The position numbers and the translations under genes are program-made. From Hormiphora californensis (Eukaryota > Ctenophora > Tentaculata > Cydippida > Pleurobrachiidae), in assembly GCA_020137815.1 (NCBI GenBank), contig CM035353.1:7285298-7349297 (forward strand): a DNA stretch of 64,000 bases, written 5' to 3'. The notes under the pieces are model-generated. The model saw nothing but the letters and a program-made list of their open reading frames with translations, was not told where the DNA came from and ran no database searches. Within the stretch, counting starts at the first letter, position 1, and every line of letters begins with the position of its first letter. Of this stretch, positions 1-8,048 are shown piece after piece.

Positions 1-299
1 TGAGCGCCAAAAACAAGTTTCCAGCGCGCAAATAAAAATTAAAAACTCGCACGCCACCCAGTGGGGTGGCAATTTCAAAAAATCCGACTTTAACCTTTCC
101 GGGTTGTTTAAAGCTGTAACAACGGGAAGAATTTATAAGGGCAACCTCCTCCCCGTAAAGGTTTATACAGATCTGTGTAGCTTGAAGACATTTTAAATTT
201 CCATTTCCAATGTACCAATAGCCCTCTCGACACATCATAAATGGTGTTGCGTACGTATCGATAATCCCATTCTGATGGTCGCTATAGTACTCACCATAC
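1..299 (-). CDS. Gene C, last visible exon (partial): LDLa-family ectodomain, possible start of a C-type lectin-like domain
   Basis: The acceptor TTGCAG lies just above 299 and the exon opens in phase 2, matching the donor at 461. The frame stays open to the window edge. It first reads YGEYYSDHQNGIIDTYATPF, which aligns with YGLYC...RTYINPYE of gene B. It then runs into WYIGNGNLKCLQATQICINL followed by GEEVALINS. The spacing W-x-L-x-C-x2-A-x3-C-x4-GE-x-VA-x-INS resembles the first helix and strand of a C-type lectin-like domain, but only that start is visible. The true exon may end near 100, because the remainder is low in coding character. The gene continues outside the window. Frame and phase are seen directly; the lectin assignment is inference. 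Confidence 0.45.
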
Positions 300-461
300 C
301 TGCAATGCAGCAGTTGGGAGAGTGATCGAGATACAAAGAGAAATATGGGAATTGGGGGCGATTTGGGAAAAAGGAGAGACAGATTGAAGATTCCTCAATT
401 TGTGATCGGTACGATCGCTCCAGTTCTATACTAATACTATTTATAAACGCAGTGCAGGTAC

Positions 462-629
462 CTGTATCCATTGCACATCGCTTCATCCTCACAACCGTAT
501 AAATTGCAAATGTCATCACACAGAATACTCCATGGCATTCGGGTACCAATAATGCTGGTAAAGGTGCTGTTCGCCTCACATTGTATTTCATCTACACCAC
601 CATTCACACAATCAATCTCATCGTCACAC
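462..629 (-). CDS. Gene C exon with two LDLa-like modules
   Basis: The acceptor CTGCTGCAG lies above 629 and the donor CAG/GTACCT below 462. The exon is 168 nt, phase 2 at both ends. It encodes CDDEIDC...GGVDEIQC and then LCDDICNLYGCEDEAMCNGY, two Cys/acidic modules of LDL-receptor class A type (CDxxxDC...DE.xC, calcium-binding style). It aligns directly with gene A (ECDGARQC...KDC, then CDGQCDCTSCADESGC) and gene B (CDLACASIDCTDEAECNG). The protein is probably secreted or on the cell surface. This exon is separated from the preceding one by a 1.4-kb foldback transposon lying in the intron. Confidence 0.7.
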
Positions 630-877
630 CTGCAGCAGAGAATAAACGGTTTTCAAAAACGGTACGCATACGCATCATTTGTGTAACGGCTGTGATTGGC
701 CAACCTTGCGCGTCTTCTTGTAACGTTATTTCACCGAAACGTTTTTTTGCGACACCGTTTTTGACTGTATGGCGGCGCCATACCCCATTTGATTCTCAAC
801 AGTGCGCGACAGTGCGCTCAGATGGGTCGCGGCGCCAGACAGGTTTTTGACACTACAATTGCAGCTCCTTGCTTTAA

Positions 878-2266
878 GGGTACGCTAACCAAAAATTTTT
901 TTCGAGTGCAGGGAAATCTCTCACCGTAGGGTTGTAGGCCATGCCAAGGAGACCTCAAATATGCAATTTGAGCTCTCAAGTCGAATTCATATTTTTGCTA
1001 CAGCTGTTTAAAAAATGTCCTGTAAATACGTTTTTGGCATCTCAAAAAATTTTTATAAAGATAGGAGCATGAAAATTTGGGGATTTGAAGAGGACATGAA
1101 GGTGAATAACCACAAAAATTTTTTTTGCAATCCGAGCTGATTTCCGGTCCTGAGATGGATTTCTTTTTTTCCACTTTAACGCCCTATTTAGCAAAGTTCC
1201 GAAAACATGTGAAAGCTGTAAATTGGTGAAAAGTTGCGTCTAACGATTATCTAAGTGGCCATAAATTTTGGGCGTGTCCTTATTTGAGATAAGCTGTACA
1301 GAGTTTTTTTTGTGAAAGCCGTCATTTCAGAAATAAATAAATTCCCTGTATCTCAAAAACGGCTGATCGTAGAGACCTGAGACTATGCTTAAACGATTCA
1401 GAAGGTCCGATTTTGGGGGGGTCTTCTGAGAGACATTTTGCTCCTACTTCAACCGTTTTTGCTGTAATTGCGAAAAACAAAAACCCATCTTCGCCATCGT
1501 GGATTTTTTGTGATTTGGTTTTTGGTGATTATAGGGACCCATATGGACCAAATAGTGAAGGAATTAGCTTGTTACACATTTTTCCATAGTTTCGGTCCTT
1601 TCTTAGCTAAAATTCCCTAATTACAGGATATTGGAGTTTAGCTTTTGCCCTTTTCATAGAATTTGTTTTTCGCAATTACAGCAAAAACGGTTGAAGTAGG
1701 AGCAAAATGTCTCTCAGAAGACCCCCCCAAAATCGGACCTTCTGAATCGTTTAAGCATAGTCTCAGGTCTCTACGATCAGCCGTTTTTGAGATACAGGGA
1801 ATTTATTTATTTCTGAAATGACGGCTTTCACAAAAAAAACTCTGTACAGCTTATCTCAAATAAGGACACGCCCAAAATTTATGGCCACTTAGATAATCGT
1901 TAGACGCAACTTTTCACCAATTTACAGCTTTCACATGTTTTCGGAACTTTGCTAAATAGGGCGTTAAAGTGGAAAAAAAGAAATCCATCTCAGGACCGGA
2001 AATAAGCTCGGATTGCAAAAAAAATTTTTGTGGTTATTCACCTTCATGTCCTCTTCAAATCCCCAAATTTTCATGCTCCTATCTTTAAAAAAATTTTTTT
2101 GAGATGCCAAAATCGTATTTATAGGACATTTTTTAAACAGCTGTAGCAAAAATATGAATTCGACTTGAGAGCTCAAATTGCATATTTGAGGTCTCCTTGG
2201 CATGGCCTACAACCCTATGGTGAGAGATTTCCCTGCACTCGAGAAAAAATTTTGGTTAGCGTACCC
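878..2266. mobile_element. Foldback DNA transposon (non-autonomous), TTAA target duplication
   Basis: Long near-identical inverted arms (about 878-1484 and 1662-2266) flank a spacer of about 180 bases. The ends read GGGTACGCTAACC...GGTTAGCGTACCC, and both flanks carry TTAA (874-877 and 2267-2270). TTAA duplications are typical of the piggyBac and Kolobok superfamilies; the GG-starting end fits Kolobok better than piggyBac, but this is inference. No transposase is encoded; open frames inside are incidental. The element sits in an intron of gene C, about ten bases from the donor of the 2281-2400 exon. Confidence 0.85.
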
Positions 2267-2280
2267 TTAACTAACCGTAC

Positions 2281-2400
2281 TGCTTGGACGTCTCCAGTTG
2301 TGACGCCTTGATCACCTTTATAGACACACACGTATCTCTCACACAAAAACCGACTCGACTGAGACATGTGGGTAAGTGTTGACTCCAATGTCCCACAAAC
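2281..2400 (-). CDS. Gene C exon, Cys-rich ectodomain segment
   Basis: The acceptor is CCATTTGTAG above 2400 and the donor GTACGG below 2281. The exon is 120 nt, phase 2 on both sides. It reads GFCVRDTC...SQLETSK and continues into CDDEIDC of the next exon. This matches gene A (TLCGTAVC...WLEEQECDGARQC) and gene B (NLCGVDLC). An alternative acceptor (CTCAG, near 2350) would shorten the exon but keep its phase. Confidence 0.55.
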
Positions 2401-2534
2401 CTACAAATGGAACAACATCTTTTAACATTATTAGCTCCAACGCTTAGTTTCCCTCCGTCACTGAAGCCTGAGATGTCAGGTCTCAGTGGAAAATAGCCGT
2501 GGCCTGAACCTGAGGTTTAGATACGACTAACGAC

Positions 2535-2730
2535 TGTTTGCCACAGTGTTTTACCTGGTATGCTCGTGGATCATAAGGGCATGCTACATCAAAATCTGTA
2601 AACCCAACAGCTTGGATTCGAATACTGTAGAAGTCATCCGATGCGGAACATTGAAAGTAGTCTCTATCGCTTCCGTGAAACTTGCATACCTTCTTCAGGT
2701 ACCCATGAATTTCTTTTATCTCACAAACCT
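2535..2730 (-). CDS. Gene C exon, shared N-terminal ectodomain of the LDLa-7TM family
   Basis: The acceptor TTTTTATAG lies above 2730. The exon opens with two bases that complete the Glu codon started by the kringle exon. It encodes VCEIKEIHGYLKKVCKF, then YFQC, FYSIRI and DPRAYQ...CG. The pattern C-x13-C-...-[FY]xC-...-Y-x-[IV]-...-[YF]Q-...-CG is the same in gene A (LYKC...LYSIIL...FFQACG) and gene B (VFKC...YKFRV...LYQACG). The 3' border (donor GTCGTT at 2534) is the least certain. The frame itself runs open to a stop at 2483. Confidence 0.6.
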
Positions 2731-2786
2731 CTATAAAAATAATAACACGGGTTTAATTGAAATGTACCCAGCCAAAAATGGAGGAT

Positions 2787-2877
2787 AAACTTCACCCGAT
2801 ATAGGAAATTTACGGTATTTGACCCCGATTTACCGGGCAAAACCCTTGCCCCCGAGCATCCCGTTAAATCGGGGTCC
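2787..2877. mobile_element. Truncated pogo/Tigger-like MITE
   Basis: Sequence related to the intact copy at 13593-13749: CCCCGATTTACCGGGC, CCCGAGCATCCCG and a terminal AAATCGGGGTCCGACT. The left terminal repeat is missing, so this is a relic. It lies in the gene C intron between the kringle and the next exon. Confidence 0.7.
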
Positions 2878-2967
2878 GACTTGCTTGACTAGTTATATAT
2901 GAACAATTTCTAATATAATATCTGCTTCCCTACAGTTTAGTAGCCTAGGATACAAACTGAAACTTAC

Positions 2968-3110
2968 CCAATTCGCAGTACGGTAGATCGGGTATGTCGC
3001 ATTCCTCCCACCGAGGATTGGTTGATGCCGCGTTGTAACACCACGGAGCATCTTCAACATCTGGGTTTCTGCAGTAATTATGATCTCCCATATTCTTCGT
3101 AATTACATCC
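2968..3110 (-). CDS. Gene C exon encoding the C-terminal half of a kringle domain
   Basis: The acceptor CTTTTGCAG lies above 3110 and the donor G/GTAAGT below 2968. The exon is 143 nt, entering with one base and leaving with one base. It encodes [19 protein letters not shown], then [23 protein letters not shown] and W-x2-CDIP are hallmark kringle motifs and supply cysteines 3-6. The first base completes the Trp codon begun at the end of the 6472 exon, which ties both halves into one domain. Kringles are disulphide-bonded extracellular modules that bind proteins or ligands. Confidence 0.85.
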
Positions 3111-3246
3111 CTGCAAAAGTAATAGCCATTAAATACAAATTAAATACAAATTTTGTATCTTTAACTAGGTAAGTAAAAACTAAAAATAATTTAAACTACA
3201 GATAATCCGATAAGTTGTGAATATTAGTCAGGTCTTTTGACATGAT

Positions 3247-3325
3247 TAGGGGGTATGTATAATCCCGGATAGCTCGGATAGCCCGGATAATATATACTTT
3301 CGGGAAAGCCGGGATTATACCCCCT
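3247..3325. mobile_element. Small palindromic MITE
   Basis: About 80 bases with inverted ends: GGGGGTATGTATAATCCCGG at the left and CCGGGATTATACCCCC at the right. It has no coding capacity. It lies in the large gene C intron, just before the Helitron-like element. Confidence 0.6.
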
Positions 3326-4074
3326 ATACCCCCTATAGTATGTACATATCACTGCGCTGGCAAGCGCAAAGGTTGCCATTCCCCCCCCCCCCCCCAAAGC
3401 GCCGCCAGAAACGCAGTTATACGTTTTATGGGTGTTTTGGCTGAAAACCCAGACTTTAGAAGGCTATAGCGTGGCTCCCTTTCATCCATTTGACTTGAAA
3501 TTTGGAATGTATAACCGGCTTGGGGTCTTTGACTCAAGTTTAAAATTTCAAGTCTTTATCTCATCTGGAACCGAAGTTACAGATAGGTCCCATTTGCCAT
3601 AAATTCAGTGTAACACGCATATACGCGCGCGCGCGCGCGCGTAGGAGAGACGCTTTTTGTAAACCATATTCACGCCAAACGAAAAGAGATAGAAACTTCT
3701 CGTTTTCACAGCTGGTAGATCTACTGGATGTGTGTGCATTAGTCGATATGGGGTCTCTTTTCATCGCCAGGAACGTCCTACAGAACGTCTTAAAGTCGTC
3801 ATTTTTCAGACTCTGACCAAAATTCTTTGAGTTCAATTTAGACCCGGAAGACGGATTCTAATCGAAAAACGAAGACTATATCATGGAAAGAGAATTGTCT
3901 AAACTTTCAGAAACTATATAGCGAATTTTCAAAACTACATGTATAAGGGTCTTAAAACGCGTCTGAAGTGTTATGACTGTTTAAAAATAGATATGACGAT
4001 ATGGGTTTTTTCGCCATAGCGGACTCAAATCTCATCCAATCGATCTCAATAGTCAGGGCATATGATGTTAGATT

Positions 4075-5572
4075 TTCGGCATAATTGTTATAAAGCTAAT
4101 TCCACTTCTAGGAGGTCCTATTGGGTCCCTAGAACCACCAAAAAAAATGTTCGCGATTTGGTGGATGAAGAAGTTGGGTTTCCGGGCCACGCCCTTCTAC
4201 CTATGTTTTGAGAACGAGGCAAAAAACGCCAAAACTGCGCTTAGGGGAGGAGTAGGGACAAAATCAAGGGCACTAGAGTGTTCAGCGTCCTCGCATTAGT
4301 GGGGGTAGATGCTGGAATTAAGTCTCTATCTTATCTGGTTAATTGGATAATTGGATAATTAGCTCTACGCATAGCCGTTTTTGGCCATATGGCTATAGCC
4401 ATGTTAGGAAAGGAGTAGAGACAAAACCGAGGGCACTAAAGTGTTCAGCGTCCTCGAATTAGTGGGGGTAGGTGCTGGAATTAAGTCTCTATCTCATCTG
4501 GTTAATTAGATAATTGGATAATTAGGTCTGGGCATAGCCATTTTTGGCCATATGGCTATAGCCACTTGGGAATGATTTATCGACTTTTCCTTAGTGCCAT
4601 TTTGTTCAGAAAAAAATTTTAATCTAAGAGTTGTGGAAAAATTTAGAGCCTATCTCTTACAGTTTTGGCGTTATTTGCGGTCAAAGTATGCCAAATCAGC
4701 CGAAAATGCCAAAAAATTAGTTAATTGGCCTACTTTGACCGCAAATAACGCCAAAACGGTAAGAGATAGGCTCTAAACTTTTCCACAACTCTTAGATTTT
4801 AACAAAATGGCACCAATGAAAAGTCGATAAACCATTCCTAAGTGGCTATAGCCATATGGCCAAAAATGGCTATGCCCAGACCTAATTATCCAATTATCTA
4901 ATTAACCAGATGAGATAGAGACTTAATTCCAGCACCTACCCCCACTAAAGGTCCTCCCAAACTATTATGTCCCTTGCTGCGCGCGACCGGATTTTAGACA
5001 GCCATAGCTCCACCCCCTGATGGGATAGAGACTTGAAATTTGTTTTGTGAGGAGATCTTGTCGAGTTCTTCCTACAAAACAAATTTCAAGTCTTTATCTC
5101 ATCAGGGAGTGGAATTATGACCGTGGGAAATTTCACAAAACCCGAGTGAGGGACATAGTAGTTTGGGGAATACTTTAATTCGAGGACGCTGAACACTTTA
5201 GTGCCCTCGGTTTTGTCTCTACTCCTTTCCTAACATGGCTATAGCCATATGGCCAAAAAACGGCTATGCGCAGAGCTAATTATCCAATTATCCAATTAAC
5301 CCGATAAGATAGAGACTTAATTCCAGCACCTACCCCCACTAATGCGAGGACGCTGAACACTCTAGTGCCCTTGATTTGTCCCTACTCCTCCCCTAAGCGC
5401 AGTTTTGGCGTTTTTTGCCTCGTGCTCAAAACATAGGTAGAAGGGCGTGGCCCGGAAACCCAACTTCTTCATCCACCAAATCGCGAACATTTTTTTTGGT
5501 GGTTCTAGGGATCCAATAGGACCTCCTAGAAGTGGAATTAGCTTTATAACAATTATGCCGAAAATCACCATG
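4075..5572. repeat. Nested foldback core with a second insertion in its right arm
   Basis: The arms 4080-4710 and 4715-5570 are inverted copies. Examples are the TAGGAGGTCCTATTGGG region against its complement near 5520, and GGCTATAGCCATATGGCC-type blocks repeated in both arms. The right arm is interrupted at about 4958-5165 by a further inverted unit whose ends read CAAACTATTATGTCCC and GGGACATAGTAGTTTGG. Open frames in the arms mirror each other and are not genes. Confidence 0.7.
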
Positions 5573-5792
5573 AAATTGACATCATATGCCCTGACTACAA
5601 ACTTGGTCAGTATCTTTATCTAGGTAATCCCGATGATATGACGTTTTAATTGTGACGTCATGACGTCGTGAAGTCATTTTATGACGTCAAAATGACGTCA
5701 AAAATGAAATTTTTTCAATTTAGCGATTCCATACTCTCCGTATCTGTTCTACTACATCTAAATGGATAAAAAATCCCAAAAATGATGCAAAT

Positions 5793-6002
5793 TATACCAA
5801 AACTAATTGAAATTAGTAGGCGGAAAGGTTGCCCTATGATTTGAGCTACCTTTGCCACTGTAACATTCACGGGCCGGGGTGCAGACAGGGTAAAACATAT
5901 GCTTCGTCTATCTTCAATTTAAGGGAATGTATTGGTGCCAAAGGTAGCTCAAATCATAGGGCAACCTTTCCGGCCTACTAATTTCAATTAGTTTTGGTAT
6001 AA
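5793..6002. repeat. Terminal palindrome of the Helitron-like element
   Basis: The two halves (5793-5870 and 5935-6002) are inverted copies ending in ATACCAAAACTAATTGAAAT and its complement. They include GGTTGCCCTATGATTTGAGC and the reverse. A near-identical palindrome ends the related copy at 33195-33395. Confidence 0.75.
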
Positions 6003-6471
6003 TTTTAGATAAATACTATGTTACACGGCGAATTACGGAGTAATTCAGGAAACATGACCAGCAAATGAGGACAGCAAATGAGGACAGCAAATGAGGACAG
6101 CAAATGACGTCATCAAAGCACAAACTAGGAACCGACCGAAACAAGTAAACAACCACTCAGAACTCGTTATTTAGGTCACGTGACTGGTTATCAGCCAATC
6201 AGGGACCAGTATTTCCTGGTTCGGTAGGTTCCTGGTACAAACTGTGTACAAACTGCGTACTTGAGATCAGAGAATAGGCGGCATGTGTGCTACTTATATA
6301 GCCATCTGATGCGCAATTGAGGTTTGCTGTCCATATTTGCTGGCTCCCGGTCTCAACAAGGTACTAACCTGTCAGAGCATTGGCCTGACCCTATTCTCTG
6401 AACTGTGGTCAGAGCATGACGGGTACTTACCAAGGCCCATGGCCCCCTCTTAACAAGGTACTACAGCTTAC
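6003..6471. other. Intron remainder with a 13-bp tandem repeat
   Basis: The unit AGCAAATGAGGAC is repeated three and a half times at 6060-6107. The rest is unique-looking, moderately AT-rich sequence with no recognisable gene on either strand. By position it belongs to the gene C intron between the two kringle half-exons. Confidence 0.6.
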
Positions 6472-6619
6472 CAAGATGGGGGTAAATCTGATCCTTGGAA
6501 TAGCCAGGTGTGTTCATTGGGTGTATGAGATAGCCAGTTCTGACAGGGAAGGCCTGACTTTGTCACATTCCTCGTTCCTCTATACCACAGCCCCTTGGGA
6601 TCATCGATTACCTTACAAA
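6472..6619 (-). CDS. Gene C exon encoding the N-terminal half of a kringle domain
   Basis: The acceptor CTTCGCAG lies above 6619 and the donor G/GTAAGC below 6472. The exon is 148 nt with two bases left over at each end. It encodes CKVIDDPKGLWYRGTRNVTK, then LPCQNWLSHTPNEH. The pattern C-x7-8-G-x2-YRGT-x10-CQ-x-W-x5-P-x2-H is that of a kringle N-terminal half (cysteines 1 and 2). Phase and fold both continue into the 2968-3110 exon across a 3.36-kb transposon-filled intron. No convincing signal-peptide exon was found upstream. The in-frame Met at 6656 gives no clear signal sequence. Confidence 0.85.
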
Positions 6620-6982
6620 CTGCGAAGGAAAGTTGGGATATATGGACCAGTTGCAATTATAGGGAAACACGTGATAATATAATCTGTAATCGGTTTAACG
6701 GTTAAAGTATATGGTTGTATATGGTATAATGGGTATAATATGCTTGTATTGTATTTAGTATGGAGAATGTTGGTAAATGTGGGCTCCACATAAAATTATG
6801 CAAGTTGTCTTTGTTTTATCAAATGCGTTATATTCAATTGTTTTGTTCAACCGGGCGCGGGGAAGGGAGGGTTGAACAAGGCAAATATTCACTCAAGTAT
6901 ATATTCTATTATAATCTTAATCTTGCGTTATATTCACTAAATTTATTATATTATATTCTTGATCTTGGTCAGCTCTTTGAAA
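6620..6982. other. Head-to-head spacer between genes C and A
   Basis: About 360 bases of AT-rich DNA separate the first recognised exon of gene C (minus) from the start codon of gene A (plus). It could hold a shared promoter and the missing first exon of gene C. No core promoter element is clear enough to call. Confidence 0.4.
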
Positions 6983-7025
6983 ATGTGGTTCGTTTGTGCT
7001 AACGTATGTGCTATTTTCACTGCAG
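6983..7025 (+). CDS. Gene A exon 1, signal peptide
   Basis: The reading MWFVCANVCAIFTA is short and hydrophobic, and is followed by a G/GTAAGG donor at 7026 in phase 1. It is chosen as the start because it supplies a signal sequence in the phase needed by the exon at 7147. Kringle gene D uses the same design: a short leader exon ending in phase 1. Confidence 0.55.
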
Positions 7026-7146
7026 GTAAGGGACTGTAACTTTACAAATAAATTTAGTTGAATTGTGTACACAGTTCAGAAAGATTTATCAAAGAATAGA
7101 AAATGTAATGTTTTACGTAAGCTCTTCAAGCTCATTTATGTTTCAG

Positions 7147-7915
7147 TGTGGTCTACAACATTAGTGAACGACTGCGATCTAGTGGAGCTGGAGGGAGCCA
7201 GGTGGTCGTTATTTGAAGTTGGCCTGCCGTTATCGCAACACTGTACTATACAAATGCCCCAACTCCCTTGAGCTGTACAGCATCATACTCGACTCTTCCC
7301 AGTTAAACTCTCCCACCGGTTTCTTCGCGTCATACAGTTGGTTGTGTTCCAATGATCCGTATTTCTTCCAAGCGTGCGGGCACAGCATGGCTACAGAGCC
7401 ACTAACCCTCACAGGGAGCACGAACTCTGTGCGGAACAGCCGTGTGCGACAACCATTCCAAGATTATCAGTGGTAGCTGGCTGGAAGAGCAAGAGTGTGA
7501 CGGTGCTAGGCAATGCTGGAACTATGATGATGAAGGGAAGGACTGTGGAGATAATTTCACGTGCCCCTCAGGGACACCCTGGTCCCTGTCAACACGTCTC
7601 AGGGGGGAGAGGGTTTGTGATGGTCAGTGTGATTGTACCAGCTGTGCCGATGAGAGTGGCTGTGGGTACAAATATGGGATGTGGTGTGACACACTTTTCA
7701 CAGACACCATGGTCTTCATTCCGGATGGCCTTTTGTGTGATTTTATAACACACTGTAGCCAGGATGAGGACGAGAAAGGGTGTGATACAGTTGATTTCAC
7801 GGCGGATGATAATCCGTGGTGTATGCAGGGGCTGTGGAACAGGACGGTGCTGGATAGACACCGGTGCACGCCCACATCGCAAACATATCCCTTTTGTAGT
7901 GATGGGAGGAACCAG
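7147..7915 (+). CDS. Gene A exon 2, LDLa-7TM receptor ectodomain with two frame breaks
   Basis: The acceptor TTTCAG lies at 7141-7146 and the donor CAG/GTATGT at 7916. Homology to genes B and C runs through three frames. CDLVELEGARWSLFEV lies in the first, ACRYRNTVLYKC...FFQACG in the second (from about 7213), and LCGTAVC...CDGARQC...CDGQCDCTSCADESGC in the third (from about 7406). Cys spacing against the paralogues fits one indel near 7213 and another between 7378 and 7405. The 3' part carries LDLa-like modules and C-DFITHCSQDEDEKGC. The breaks may be sequencing errors, undetected micro-introns or real decay. The large intact exon that follows argues against long-standing pseudogene status. 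Confidence 0.65.
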
Positions 7916-8048
7916 GTATGTAGTGAGATTGTTACATTTACTAAAGAGAGATTGTTACATTTACTAAAGGGAGTGAAAGAGAGATTGTTACATTTATAAA
8001 GAGAGTGAAAGAGAGATTGTTACATTAACTAAAGAACCTCTATATCAG
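7916..8048 (+). repeat. Gene A intron 2 built from a tandem repeat
   Basis: The intron holds four diverged copies of GAGATTGTTACATTTACTAA, some separated by GAGTGAAAGA. It ends in CTCTATATCAG, the acceptor used at 8049. Gene B has no intron at the equivalent point (GLEQ/TNCSDP is continuous there). Confidence 0.75.

Larger units (their letters stand above)
3349..6002 (+). mobile_element. Helitron-like composite element filling the gene C kringle intron
   Basis: The left end is A/TCACTGCG followed by a short hairpin (TGCGCTGGCAAGCGCA) and AAAGGTTGCC. The right end is GGCAACCTTT, a small hairpin (ACTAATT..AATTAGT) and TTTTGGTATAA/T. The same two ends delimit the copies at 32314-33395 and, with variation, 32011-34921. 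The element lies between A and T with no target duplication, begins with TC, and has subterminal inverted repeats and end hairpins, which resembles non-autonomous Helitron/Helentron relatives. The 3' end is TAA instead of CTRR. The interior holds a (CG)n tract (3626-3641), a nested foldback core and three TGACGTCA octamers (5653-5700). Confidence 0.55.

Noticed and set aside
3349-3836. Minus-strand ORFs of 62 and 91 codons, partly repeated at 32258
   Set aside because: Conserved only because both lie in copies of the same Helitron-like element; no protein domain and no synonymous-site pattern that I can see.
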